Assembly: GCA_963995525.1 (NCBI GenBank)
Contig: OZ023205.1
Location: forward strand, 60,698,609 to 60,762,608
DNA: 64,000 bases
Origin: Escarpia spicata
Taxonomy: Eukaryota; Annelida; Polychaeta; Sabellida; Siboglinidae
Direction: 5' to 3'
Shown here one piece after another: positions 1 to 12,815 of this stretch. Under the pieces are notes generated by a model. It saw only the letters and a program-made list of their open reading frames with translations, searched no databases and was not told where the DNA came from. The position numbers and the translations under genes were made by a program. Each line of letters starts with the position of its first letter. The stretch's first letter is position 1.

Positions 1-95
1 TGGGATGATCCCACACTTGGGATGATCCACACAAACCTGGGATGATCCCACACCCCTGGGATGATCCTACACACCTACCTGGGATGATCCTACAT
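1..95. repeat. Short tandem array of TGGGATGATCC units
   Basis: Five spaced copies of TGGGATGATCC, separated by CACAC/CCTACA-type linkers, are seen directly. The array is cut by the left edge, so its full length is unknown. It lies inside the inferred kinase intron. Confidence 0.8.
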
Positions 96-2339
96 TCTGT
101 GGTACTTCTCTCAACAGTCATTCCACTATCGAACTCTTCAAATAAATTTAGCAAAAAATTTAGCAAAAAATACTTAATTTGGTAGATTTTTAGCGTGTCC
201 GAAAACCTAGTGCCCAAATACAGAGTCATCACAGTATTCAATTGTTCCCATACATTATATTTATGTATACTACAGGGTGTAGTATACTCACATTATTTAT
301 TAATAACCCTTCCTATAACCTGGTTTTAGTTCTGACAACTTCTATAAACAGACTACAGTAAGAAACTAGCTTTCAATGTCAACTATTTGTCTGACAGTGT
401 CTGTCACAGAATCTTCAAAGGCACTCCTATTAGTGATATTGACTAATGTGGTATATTCTAGAAGGAAGCTGACTGCCACTTACTAGCGGTCTATACCTGT
501 GTCTCTGGTCAACTACAGAGGTCTCTAAGAGCTCATCTTTGTTGAACCTAGGGGTCACTTCAATACCACTCAGGGGGCTTATGGAAAATACATGTGTTGA
601 ATTATTGAGAATAGGTAAGGCTGTATGATGTCAGAAAGTGATTGTCCGTGAGTGAAGGGAACTTCCACCCTGCAGCTGTGAGATCACCTCAAGTGGGTGG
701 TGGGCCCTGGGGGAGAACTGTTACCCCCCCCCCACTGTTGTGTGGGAGATCTATGAAGAATTGGGTGTCTTACTGACATCTAAGAAAATCTATGTCGGCT
801 TCCCACAAACACAATCATAATCAGAAAGAATTGGTCTATGTTTGGAAACAAAGCTGCCAGGAAACACACTGATTTTAGTGAAACTGACCTTTGTAAAAAG
901 GTTATAAAGAAAATTGTAACACAAATTACACATCACATGAAAGTAAATTATTAAAAATTATTATAAAAAATTCAGTTCCAGACTACCTATAGTACTTATC
1001 ACTTGTTACTGTTTGCATAATTCACTGATCATTATTATTATTTACTATGATTGATAATATATATTATATAATATATAAATATTTACGTATAAATTTCCTC
1101 ATGCAAAGCCATAATTCCACATAATCCCAAGAATGTTTTAATAATAAATTAACATTTTCCGACCTACTTAATTGCGGTACCAGGTACTCTCAGTATGCAA
1201 AGTTGCAAAAACATGTGTATGCACATCTTTAGTAGATCTACACAAACAGCTGAATACTTCCCCACATAGCAGCTAACATCACATCAACACATTTCTTTCC
1301 ACATTTGAACACATCTTGTATACATCACTTTTCACCAGTCACCACCCTCTGTATCTATTAAGGCCAGTATCTATATCATCATGTCTAAATCAGATGGCAG
1401 TTTACATCATACATATCCACTTTATCCAAGATGTATTTAGATATAGATGTTTCACTTTTGATGTTGCTTTTTTACTAAATACATCAACTGGTCACGAGTA
1501 CATGCGTATGTGCATATACCTTTAAATAACAGACATCTATATTTAAAATAAAAATTAGAAAGGCAAGTAAGTTGAAGTAACCAATTTTGTTTCCATTTAT
1601 AAATAAGACATGATGTAACTATCAGAATGTGCTACAATCTTCTTGCCAATTTTCTGCAGTAATTGTGACATGACGTAATGTTTCAAGACATGTTATACAG
1701 CACTCATGCATCAAGATGCTTAAACTGTTTATAGCATAAAAACTTGTCTTGCTTGGTAAATGTATTTCATTTTTAATTATCCGTTTTTGATAAAGAGACA
1801 GAGGAACTAGCATGTACGGCAAGTTGGGCTGCTGGCAGGACCCCAAAATCCTTCAGGGTAGACCCAGAAATATCCGAATTTCAACCCACATTAAACGAAA
1901 GATCCAGTTTCCATCAGCTGCTGAGAGCATTCCCGAGATAAAAAGGAGCATTTTTATGCAGCATTTGGTGATGTGGGTACAAGGGATGTCACAGCTGCGC
2001 ACTGCCAGTTGCTGCGTGCACACTCCAGCAGCTGCGCACTCTCACCAGCTGCTAGTGCTCATTCTCTGATTTCTTTCAGGATGGATTCTTTCCACATTCT
2101 ACCAGTGCCCTCCAGGCTTCAGGCCTTCATCATAAATCATGCTGGTTTCGGCATCATGTACCACACTCCAATGGCATATTTTTGGTGAAAACTTCACCTC
2201 AGGCCACTTCCTACAGATTTCACATAAACTATATTTTACCAGTGTTTGAGAGGAGAAATATGGTCGTACACCGTTTAATACGTAACTCGTAGAACATTTG
2301 GTTTGATGTAAGAATATTTTGCTCAATCAAAACAAACCA
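96..2339. other. Intronic DNA, no gene seen
   Basis: AT-rich sequence in the inferred intron of the minus-strand kinase gene. Short open frames here have no recognisable protein family, no convincing splice sites and no codon-like composition. The next kinase exon (the RLSLPAD-type region that precedes the catalytic domain in the family) was looked for on the minus strand and not found, so it should lie left of the window. Confidence 0.5.
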
Positions 2340-2940
2340 TTTAGCCAATGCAAACTACAGATACATACGGGGTTTGTATACAAACTACTGATATATACAG
2401 GGAGTTTGTAACTTTGTATACAAATTTCAGATATATATATATATATATACAGGGTTTGTATACAAACTACAGATATATATATACCAGGGTTTGTATACAA
2501 AATACAGATACATACGGGGTTTGTATACAAACTACAGATATATACAGGGTTTATATACAAACTACAGATATATACGGGGTTTGTATACAAACTACAGATA
2601 TACGGGGTTTGTATACAAACTACATATATATATACAGGGTGTGTATACAAACTACAGATATATACCGGGGTTTGTATACAAACTACATATATATATATGG
2701 GGTTTGTATACAAACTAAAGACACATACGAGGGTTTGTATACAAACTACCGATATATGCGGGGTTTGTTTACAAACTACATATATATATATATACACACA
2801 CACAGAGTTTGTATACAAACTACATATATATATATATGGGGTTTGTATACAAACTACAGATACATACGAGGGTTTGTATACAAACTACAGATATATGCTG
2901 GGTTTGTATACAAACTACATATGCGGGGTTTGTATACAAT
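2340..2940. repeat. Minisatellite with a 14-bp palindrome in most units
   Basis: About 18 imperfect units of roughly 28-38 bp. Most carry GTTTGTATACAAAC, a perfect 14-bp palindrome, joined by CTACAGATATATAC-type spacers. The repeat stays open in several frames on both strands (213 codons on plus, 163 on minus) and gives peptides of the YTNYRYI type. These frames are repeat artefacts and not a gene. The array lies inside the inferred kinase intron. Confidence 0.9.
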
Positions 2941-5900
2941 TTCATGTAAAAAAAGGAACCATGTCACTGACATTCTTATCGGCTCATAAGCCCAATTTTG
3001 TTTTATATAATGATTTTGCTCCTTAACAGTAAACTTATATGTTGAAAACAATTAACACCAGGGTGCACCACCAGGACAGTTTGCCAGATCCTTAGACTGT
3101 TCTAGTTGTTAGACTGTTTGTAATTTTACATAGGTACTTTATTAAAAATGTTTTGCAATCAATGAAAAGAAAAGAAAAAATCACACCTGATGATTTATAA
3201 GGTAAATTAGATGTTGTCTTCAACCACTGGGAGGCAGATATGATACCTCTCCCTATCGATTCATAAACTGGTAAAAACGTTGTGTATTCAGAATTGATTT
3301 TTATAAATACTTTTTTAGTTTAGAAAATACTTTTCCATCAGTAACGAGATAATTTTATGTCAGACAGTATACTTTGATAAAATAACCACGTCTAAGAACA
3401 TTCTTAACAGTAATGACTTTCTTAGTAAATGACGTGATTTTTTAAATATAAGAAACATAGGAGTTTACACAAACACATGACGCTAAGTAATTGCGTAACT
3501 TTAAGTACGCTTCATGAAACCGGCCCCTGGTGGTGACCTCAATAATGAGGTTCCAATGTAGTGTCTGTACTGGTATTTGTTCTCAATGGCACTGGTCAAA
3601 AAGGCAAAGTAACCGTACCCAATTACTAGTACACTGCCAAATTAATCGTAACCATGATTTCAATCACAATTACAACTTTCTTGAGCATCATATTACGTTG
3701 TATGAGCAGGTGCCAAGTACATTGGAACCAGGCAGGTATAGATAAATACGTTTTGCTCCAAGTGTCATCCTACATCTGCTAACAACCAGGAAGCTGTAAA
3801 CACAATGGCTAAGCCACTAATGTAACCATGATTGTAATTATGATTACAGTACATGCAAAATAATTATATTTCTAATCCATTACTCATTTTTTAAGAAATT
3901 GCATGCATACATTTTACCATTAATCATAACTGTGATTGATGGCATTTGTGATGTAACTACCTGGTCATTAATATACCTTATTACTACAAACCGTCACATT
4001 CACGTAATGAAACAAAAAGATGGCAGTGGTGCTATTAAACATTTCTCCGATGACATCACATAACTACTGAAACCCGACCATAAATTAATAATTTTCCAAC
4101 AGAAAGATCAACACTACCAATACTCACTTCGATGAGCTGCGAGTGATACTTATTGTGTCGCCTGCACACGCTCAGAAGGCAACCCATCGCAGCTGTGATG
4201 CACATCATCTTCTCAACAACTCACTCCGTTTCTGTAGTTGACGTCTTCATTAGGACAACACGTCACAGATTCTAAGGACTGCACCGAGAAACTGTTTCTT
4301 CTTCATATATTTCTGCATAATTCTGGCAACAAACTGTGAAACTGCATTCTGGGAATCCATTGGACTCACCAACTTTGAAAGACAATATGAGTCATTTGGT
4401 GAAGTGAATGTGACAAAATGTCAACAAATTCCATGCAAACGTCTCCAGCGGTAATCCAATGGAGATCAACCAGGAAGGATGTCAGTAAATCCTTTGAGAA
4501 CATTGTCGTATACATTCCTCTGAGCTCCCTCATCACACGGGCTCTATTTTCATTCTAGCTGTGTTCACCGACAGCGCACTGTTCAACCTAAGACACCGAC
4601 AAGTTACTACTGCCTTGCCACCATGATTGCCACCTAAAACTCAGTATGTGGCAGTCGCTGCCTAGCCATCAGTCAACAGGCAGGTGGAGCTGAGCACTAT
4701 GCCAGAGACAGGTTCAGGAATAGTAAGATGCCATTCAAGTAATCTTACCAGAACACACTTGGTCGTCCTGAATGTTGTTGCAATGTTTCAAACGTCTGCT
4801 CAAGGCCACAAATAGAACAACACAACTGCATACCGCTCAGTCGTGAAGGATCGCTCAATTTGTGTAGAAACGACCGGTATTATTCCAAGGCAGCAGGCCG
4901 GGGAACACATGCGGAAGCTACAATTAATCTGACATCAGTGACAACTGACGTAATCTACACAGCGCCACACCACCAGTCATCACGCTGGCATCGGAAACTG
5001 CATGTTTTAAGTTGGCTCGTACCACAGCTGCAGCACCGGACATTCACTCACTTAATTAAGTACACAAATCCAAGTACCTCACTTGATCTGGAATGATGGC
5101 TGGTGACATCCCAAACTGCACAACGTGTATGCATCGACAAAGTATGAATGATCGCATGGAGTGAGTGCAAACAATAAGTGCAAACACTGCACTGTGCGAT
5201 CGCGTGTTATCCAACACTGAGGAAGACCAACCACTCATGTGACAAGAACCTAGTTATCTTCCCAGGCCAGACGCGAGATGTCAGTTCCAGACCGTGTCTA
5301 GACGCCCGGATCTTTTCCACCACTTCCGTAATATGAAAGCGGTCCCTGTTACTTCCTAATCCTTGTTCTGGGAAGGCGGTTACATCACGTGTGTCACTGT
5401 AATTACACCTGTGTCTCCTATCACCACCGTTCACTCACCGGTAGAATCAGTATGAAAGAAAATAGACTCCGCTACTCAAAACTACCCACTGCTACATCAC
5501 AGCATTGGTGAGAGTGTGGAGTATGGAACAGGACTCCACACCCCTCCCCCACCCCACCCCATCCCCCACACAGCAGGCTCTGCCAATCGCTGGTACGGAG
5601 CCAGACAGCTTTGGCATGTGATTTATCCATCACTCGCAGAAACTCAAGTTTGTTCATTGTGATTTTTTCTAATCGGTGCAGACTCCTTCCGCGATGCCAA
5701 AGTGAAAGGCCGGTAACTATTTAATGGCTCACCAATACCTACTGATTGCTTTCTTAATTTAAAGGTGCTTCCCCATTCAATTTTGTTGCTCGTCTCATTT
5801 CCAGTTAATTTTGCAAAAAATAAAACCTATACAAAATGCCCTACACAATTAACTATTAACTAACCATAAATTTAAGTGACTTCAGAAATTCATGCGCAGT

Positions 5901-6517
5901 GCATTCTCGTAACTGTGTCACATGACCAATATTTCTGTGTTCTCGTTGTCAGCTTTCCTTACTCTCAAAAACACTGTTTATCACATCACAAAGATTGAGC
6001 AGAGTTTATGCCAAGTTTTATTGTTTTGTTTTCCAGATTCTTCCTTCATTTGCTGTCAAAACCAATGAGAGTCATTGACATGTGGCCGCACTTCCTGGCA
6101 GCCTCTAGAGAGTAGATACACACAGCAATGTCACATCTAGGAGTTGTTACTGAAGAATTAAAATGTCTAGAGTGCTTCTGCTGTTTCGTCATGCCACATA
6201 TAGCAGACTGCAGGATAAGTGTTAACAAATAATCTTTTAAATCAATGTTTGCATCTCCAATGCAGCTTTAGCAGCAATCTTCACTTGTAGGGGCAGTTCA
6301 TATTTATGTTCAACTAATACTTGTAGTAATTTTTTAATGAACCCAGGTTTTCAAGAGGAAATTGTAATAACGCACTCACTGTTGCTGGATGTATGAATAC
6401 ACAACAGGCACATACATAGGAAGTGGACAGTTGGACTTTGCTGTTGGCGTGTAAGTTTACCTTGTGAGAAACATGAGATAGTAATAAACTAGCAGAAACA
6501 GCACATTTCGGCCTGTT
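2941..6517. other. Intronic DNA, no gene seen
   Basis: Unique-looking AT-rich sequence with a somewhat GC-richer patch at about 4100-5480. No protein family, RNA gene or clear transposon end was recognised on either strand. Confidence 0.45.
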
Positions 6518-7826
6518 ATGAAATCACATCCACATGGTCTGTGACCTAGTATAATATCACATCCACATGATCTGTGACCTAGTAGGAAATCACATCCACA
6601 TGATCTGTGACCTAGTATAAGATCACATCCACATGATCTCTGACCTAGGAGGAAATCACATCCACATGATCAGTGATCTAGTATAAGATAACATCCACAT
6701 GATCTGTGAACTAATAGGAAATAACATCCACATGATCTGTGACCTAGTAGGAAATCACATCCACATGATCTGTGACCTAGTAGGAAATCACATCCACATG
6801 ATCAGTGACCTAGTAGGAAATCACATCCACACGATCTGTGACCTAGTAGGAAATCACATCCACATGATCAGTGATCTAGTATAAGATCACATCCACATGA
6901 TCTCTGACCTAGGAGGAAATCACATCCACATGATCAGTGATCTAGTATAAGATCACATCCACATGATCTGTGAACTAGTAGGAAATCACATCCACATGAT
7001 CTGTGACCTAGTAGGAAATCACATCCACATGATCTGTGACCTAGTATAATATCACATCCACATGATCAGTGATCTAGTATAAGATCACATCCACATGATC
7101 TGTGAACTAGTAGGAAATCACATCCACATGATCTGTGACCTAGTAGGAAATCACATCCACATGATCTGTGACCTAGTATAATATCACATCCACATGATCT
7201 GTGACCTAGTATAATATCACATCCACATGATCTGTGACCTAGTATGAGATCACATCCACATGATCTCTGACCTACGAGGAAATCACATCCACATGATCAG
7301 TGATCTAGTATAAGATCGCATCCACATGATCTGTGACCTAGTAGGAAATCACATCCACATGATCTGTGACCTAGTATGATACCACATCTACATGATCTGT
7401 GACCTAGTATGAGATCACATGCACATGATCCACAAAAGTTTATGAGATCACATCCACATGATCCATTGCCTAGCATAAGATCACATCCCCATGATCCATA
7501 ACATGTTGTTAGATCACATCCACCGGATTCATGACCTAGTACGAGATCACATGCACATGATCCGTGACCTAGTATGAGATCACAATCCACATTACCTGTG
7601 ACCTAGCATGAGATCACATGATCTGTGACCTAGAATGAGATCACATCCACATGATCCATGACCAACTGTGAAATCACATCCACATGATCCATGACCTAGA
7701 ATGAGATCATATCCACATGATTTATGACCTAGTTTGAGATCACATCCACATGATCCATGAACTAGCAAGTGATCACATCCCTATGATCCATGATCTACTG
7801 CCAGATCACATCCAAGTGATCAGTGA
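6518..7826. repeat. 33-bp minisatellite, about 39 units
   Basis: Units of about 33 bp contain ATCACATCCACATGATC followed by TGTGACCTAGTAGG. Variation is concentrated in the GATCTGTG/GATCAGTG and AGTAGG/AGTATAAG positions, and the units become more diverged after about 7400. The period is a multiple of three, which explains open frames on both strands (for example 7297-7590 minus). Most units carry TGACCT, the reverse complement of the nuclear-receptor half-site AGGTCA; any function is speculation. Confidence 0.9.
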
Positions 7827-7839
7827 GGATAACCTGACC

Positions 7840-8200
7840 TGGTTCCATGATGTCATCTGGGGTCATTGACACCTCATACATAATGCAAATACACCTCACT
7901 ATCTCTTTCAGTGGTTATCTTTCTGGGAGACTTCCCCCTCCCAAGCCCTGGGAGCCTGAATATCTGGCTGCCCTCCCTGACACAGCCCAGCTGGGAGCAG
8001 TAATCAGTGTCACTTCCACCAGTAGTGGCACACTAAAAGCAACTGCCATCAGTTCACCCAAACCAAAAAGCAATTTGGTTCTCAGGAATGACAAGGCTCC
8101 TAATGACATTTTATCGGGAAAAAAATCAAGTTGGAAAATTAATGCAGGAACTTCGCAAATCTGAACGACCCCCAACAGTGCCTCCAATCTAATCGGCAGC
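7840..8200. other. GC-richer patch, open on both strands, unidentified
   Basis: A GC-richer stretch follows the 33-bp array. It has a 105-codon frame on plus (7847-8164) and a 95-codon frame on minus (7915-8202). The plus peptide has a P-, S- and K-rich composition and resembles no family I recognise. A CTCTTTCAG-like acceptor sits near 7910, but no matching donor stands out. It could be a decayed exon or transposon fragment, or chance. Confidence 0.25.
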
Positions 8201-8295
8201 AACTTTGTGAATTACTACGTATAGAATTCAAGGTTTGTTGCTTACATTTCATTAGAAATTGCACACCTCACAGTCACTGTTTCATCAGCAGACTG

Positions 8296-8400
8296 GCTTT
8301 GTCACATGATGAAGGCCATGAGACATGGCCGAAATATTATAAAATGTCGACCAAGTTTCTTGTGATTTACACACCGACTAACTTGATAACAATTTCATGT
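8296..8400 (+). other. Hammerhead-like / retroelement-end hairpin
   Basis: TGATGAA is followed by a perfect 7-bp stem, GGCCATG-AGA-CATGGCC (8314-8330), and then GAAA. This resembles the core and stem II of hammerhead ribozymes that occur in Penelope-like and other retroelement termini. The canonical first core base C is A here, and there is one extra A before stem II, so an active ribozyme is not claimed. It is more likely a worn retroelement end. Confidence 0.3.
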
Positions 8401-8652
8401 CTGCTGATAAAAATGCTGATCGAGGGAAAGTAATACAAAACAATTCAACAGACGGTGCCACCATTCAAAGGTTTAGCTGTGCAAATTAATATTTAAAACT
8501 TATCCCGAGGTTGCTAAGGATATGACTATGCACTGGTTGGCATTCTTTCCAAAGAACCACCATGAACTGTTGGTCTGAACTGAGTTTTGATTAAAAAAAA
8601 CACTGCCTTGTCCTCTGTCCTCTTCATGTTGTGAAGCATGTAGCAATATAAC

Positions 8653-9160
8653 GTGTAGCTATTGAGTTTGTAGCTACAAAGTTTGTAGCTGTGGAATGTG
8701 GAACTTGTAGCTGTCGAGCTTACAGCTGCGGAGTTGTAGCTATAAAGCTTACAGCTCTGGAGTTGTAGCTACAGAGCTTACAGCTGTAGAGTTGTAGCTG
8801 TAGAGTGTACAGCTGTGGAGTTATAGCTATAAAGCTTACAGCTGTGGACTTGTAGTTGTCGAGCTTACAGCTGCGGAGTTGTAGCTATAGAGCTTACAGC
8901 TGCGGAGTTGTAGCTATAGAGCTTACAGCTGCAGAGTTGTAGCTATAGAGCTTACAGCTGCGGAGTTGTAGCTATAGAGCTTACAGCTGTGGAGTTGTAG
9001 CTGTAGAGCATACAGCTGTGGAGTTGTAGCTGTAGAGCTTACAGCTGCGGAGTTGTAGCTGTAGAGCTTACAGCTGCGGAGTTGTAGCTGTAGAGCTTAC
9101 AGCTGCGGAGTTGTAGCTATAGAGCTTACAGCTGCAGAGTTGTAGCTATAGAGCTTACAA
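8653..9160. repeat. 29-bp minisatellite with CAGCTG in most units
   Basis: About 17 units of roughly 29 bp, of the form TTGTAGCTATAGAGCTTA followed by CAGCTGCGGAG. CAGCTG is both an E-box-type hexamer and a perfect palindrome. The right end stops about 165 bp downstream, in transcript sense, of the kinase exon at 9324-9451, so the array lies at the start of the following intron. Confidence 0.9.
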
Positions 9161-9323
9161 AAATTCATAGTAGCAATGTTGTTATGTTTGATCAAGTAGT
9201 AACCCCAGTAACACAGCAGAGTAGAGAGAGATGCCAATGCATGTTTCCGCCTCATTCTGACAATCATGTTAACTTCTGTGAACACACCTACAACAAGCAC
9301 GCATGCGCTCAGTCACAACTTAC

Positions 9324-9451
9324 CGCACTAAACCTTGGATGCTTTGCCCTAAGTTTCACCGGGGATATGACATCATCTTTCTCGTCCGACGTCCCTGAGA
9401 TCTCTTCACTCTCTCCATCCGAGCCCATGTGAGGGTTCTCATGGATCACAC
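9324..9451 (-). CDS. CDK16/17/18: PCTAIRE kinase (CDK16/17/18) exon: acidic GSDGES segment
   Basis: This minus-strand exon is bounded by a good acceptor (TTGCATTGTAG, just above 9451) and a consensus donor (GTAAGT, 9323-9318). It starts with two bases that complete a codon begun by the exon at 25928 (G+GT, Gly), then 42 full codons, and ends in phase 0. The peptide includes VIHENPHMGSDGESEEISGT and then a DE-rich stretch and SPVKLRAK. It matches the conserved (I/V)VHE(N/D)LKMGSDGES...SGTS..DE..SPV region of vertebrate CDK16 and CDK17 N-terminal extensions. In the family this segment lies upstream of the catalytic domain and is a phosphorylation-rich regulatory region. The next exon, carrying the kinase domain, is outside the window. 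Identification is by remembered family sequence and exact phase agreement with the upstream exon. Confidence 0.88.
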
Positions 9452-10756
9452 CTACAATGCAACAGAATAACTATCTTAGCATCGTCAAATAAATCTTTAA
9501 TAATCATCTGACACAATTACATTTGAAACATGTAACAAATGTACTTATTACATAAGTATTATTTTATATTTTTAGTACATTATATACTGTATATATATGA
9601 CACACAGGAACTAGTTTTTTTCCTTTTTAATATATATGGAATGTCATATTATGTAATAAAGAGATTCATATATATGTATTCTTATTCATAATAGATTGCT
9701 TAGAGTATTTTAAAGTTTATGTTTATTTAGCAATTGTTGTAACTTGGTACTGTTGTTTTAATTATCCTGCCAATTAACTGGATCTGGTGCTATATTAAAG
9801 CAAATATATTGTGGTATCTTTCAGGGTCTATCATTATACTCTGGAGCTTTGACAACCTTCTACACCTGTAACTGATTTAGCAACAGGGAAAACTGCTATC
9901 CATTGAGACTGACAACAGACTCTGAAATATATTAATTATATATATACTGTCACAATACTTCAGTGTATTGGTGTTTTCATAGCATCATTCAACATATCAA
10001 GATTAACCATTTCTATTGTCTGGATCAGATAACTCTTCAATTCTTAAATACACTGTAGAGCTTTAACATCACGTCCTATACTGAAAACATAACTGAAAGA
10101 CACTTCTGTCAACTATACGAGGCGAGGCGTCATCTACTAGCAGTCCTTTAAAAGGCATTTGTGCCAAACAATCCAAGGACATGTGACACTATCTATACCT
10201 GTGTCAGGACCTATTTATAATCCCTCTACATTGTCATGTGACAGGTCCACCTGTCCCCAGCCAGTGACGACATGGAGACAAAAACCAGAAGACTCATTCA
10301 CAGTGTCAGACAGCGACAATGCCCCAGACACAGGCCACGTTCCAAGAACTCTGAAGATACGTCAACAAAAACACACACCTAGCAGGACATGCACGATGAC
10401 AGATGTGTGAATAAAAAGATGTTACCGTGGCAACGCGAGAGCAGTGATGACAGTAGAACCTCCATCTTGGAGAGTGCTAGAGCACAAGAAAGCATCTCGC
10501 AATCAATGGCATCGATTGGTCGGGTGGAGAGAGCACCACAGAAGGGGGGGGGCTAATTGCAGGAAGATAGACTCTCCTGGAACACACCTTTAGCACGTAG
10601 CACGGCCAGGAATGACTACCTGAGGCAATGTGGCTTACTACAATCAGAGGTTCAAACCCTCAGGGCATCGGTAGACTATAGGCTGGGTCTAGTCAATAAC
10701 AGGGTCACGGTCTACCTGGGTACAACCCTACACTGGATGTGGTTCAGGCCCAAAAA
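9452..10756. other. Kinase intron, no gene seen
   Basis: AT-rich sequence containing a TA-rich stretch around 9560-9700. Open frames such as 10159-10410 have no family resemblance and no splice context. Confidence 0.45.
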
Positions 10757-11025
10757 GTATACTGGGCATGGCTGATGCTGAAACTTGAAAGGTATACTTG
10801 GATATGGCTGATGATAAAAGGTATACTTGGGTATGGCTGATGCTAAAAGGTATACTTGGGTATGGTTGATGCTAAAAGGTATACTTGGGTATGGCTGATG
10901 CTGAAAGGTATACTTGGGATGGCTGATGCTGAAAGGTACACTTGGGTATGGCTGATGCAAAAGGTATACTTTGGTATGGCTGATGCTGAAAGGTATACTT
11001 GGGTATGGCTGATGCCCTAAAAGTA
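10757..11025. repeat. 29-bp minisatellite
   Basis: About nine units of the form GGTATACTTGGGTATGGCTG followed by ATGCTGAAA, period near 29 bp with small deletions. The minus-strand frame at 10712-10960 is a product of the repeat. Confidence 0.9.
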
Positions 11026-11229
11026 CAATAAAACTTTATTATTCCATGAAGGGAAATTTGTGTGCAGCGTTCATTAAAAAAAAAAAATTCTAAAACATAA
11101 TCATAATAAAAAAATTGCCTAATTGCTTAATTGCCTAATATTCTAATTATGGTCGTCACATCACAGTTACTAGAGCATCACAGTGGAATGTATACACACG
11201 TATTCAAAGTCTGGCTCAAGGCAATGTCA

Positions 11230-12815
11230 CAGAGTGGTCAGTCATTAAAAACCCAAACAGACAGAGGAACAAATGACAACCGCTTCCTACTTGTTCTGCA
11301 TATAACAGTTTTAAAATCTAAACCATCTGGACGAGGGCAGAAGGACATATTCTTCGTGCAAAATATGCGTGTTATCAGCTAGAATGCGAGTTGCGTTTTA
11401 CAATACCTGCATTTCATAAAGAGCAGTGAGAGTGGACTGTTTAACACCAGTCACTTTACTACTGATATTTACAATGCGTTGAAGATTATACTTTTCTTTT
11501 TGTCTGACGTTCCCAAACCAACAGATAAAAGAAAAGGTTAAACCACTCTGGATAAACGACTTGTAAAACATGGCCAAAATGGTATTATCAATGTTAAAAG
11601 AGCATAGCTTCTTTAGGCAGTATAGTCGCTGCTGGCATTTCTTAGACGTAACGCCACAGTGACGGTCCCACCCCAACCTGCTGTCAATTGTCATACCGAG
11701 GTATTTACATTGGTCAACTACCTCCACCTTATCATCGTGGATGAGTCAGTCTGGGGTGGAGGGTCTGTCCTAAAGTCAATGCGCAAATCTTTGGTTTTTG
11801 TTGCGTTCAGGCACAAATACGATGATTATCACACCTTTCAAGTCTTCTAAAACAGGACCGTGGCCAACCTCATCGTTAAACAATAAACTGAGTAAAGCTG
11901 TGTCGTCTGAGAATTTAATAAAAAACCTATTGGGACGGGTGCTCCCACAGTCATTTGTATACAAAATAAACAACAGGGGAGACAGTACACATCCTTGGGG
12001 TGAGCCCGTGGACACAACCTTCACATGTGACATGGTGTTATTCACATGAACCTGTTGGGGTCTCCCCACCACAAAATCAAGCACCCATAGGGCCACGTCA
12101 GACTCACGTTTAAACTCAGAAATCTGTTTTTTGAAAAAGCAGGTGAGGCTGCACAGTTTCTAAGGCAGAACTCATATCAAGGTAGAGAATTCTGGCATAG
12201 GTTTTAGCCTTCTCAAGATGAGAGATTACAACGTTTAGTAGAGTAGCGACAGCCTCCTCCACCCCTCTCCCAGGCCAATACGCAAACTGTAGAGGGTCTA
12301 GAAGATGGACTGTATGGTTCAGTATCATGGTTTTGATGATTTTTTCAAAACTCTTCACTAGGTGCGATGTCAACACTACTGGACGAACTGGCAAGACAAG
12401 CTTTTTTGGGGACAGGAACGACAGTTGACGATTTCCACAAAATAGGGATTTTTGTAAGCTAAGAGAGGCCTGGAAGAGGAAGTGGAAGACACCAGACAAC
12501 TGAGTGGCACAATACTTCAAAACCTGACTGGAAATGCCATCAGGACCAGGACTTTTCATGACATTTGTACACTAGTCATAATCTCAACACATCTTTTTCT
12601 TCAATTTCCAATTTACCATCTGTCTTGGTTGAACTCATATTATCGTCAATGACAGAACATAGTCTTAATGTCCTCCCAGACTGTTCTCATATCACCTGTT
12701 TTAAACGTCAGTTCTATTTTGTTTTTTCTGATCTGATAATCATTTGAACTTCCTTTCGTTCAGCTGAATCTGCCTGAAAATAGACCCTATTCATGTCATT
12801 CAAAACTTTTTCAAT
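11230..12815 (-). pseudogene. Broken non-LTR retrotransposon reverse transcriptase
   Basis: This is a decayed LINE of the Jockey superfamily (CR1/L2/Rex1-like), read on the minus strand. Frame pieces in order are: 12815-12560, an upstream linker ending in a WEDIKTM-type motif, with breaks; 12559-12116, carrying KSPGPDG, DPLQFAYWPGRG and the first catalytic-Asp motif LYLDMSSA; 12096-11776, carrying GSPQGCVLSPLLFILYTNDC and the second catalytic motif as KFSDDTAL; 11727-11398, carrying KYLGMTIDSRLGW and QQRLYCLKKL; and a tail in another frame to about 11230. At least four frameshifts or stops separate the pieces, so no protein can be made. No endonuclease domain was found, as expected for a 5'-truncated copy. 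It sits in the kinase intron on the gene's sense strand. Confidence 0.88.

Noticed and set aside
2327..2989. 213- and 163-codon frames on opposite strands
   Set aside because: Palindromic minisatellite read in both directions; no protein family.
6518..7826. CRISPR array (33-bp repeat period)
   Set aside because: Units are directly tandem with no unique spacers, and the DNA is clearly animal.
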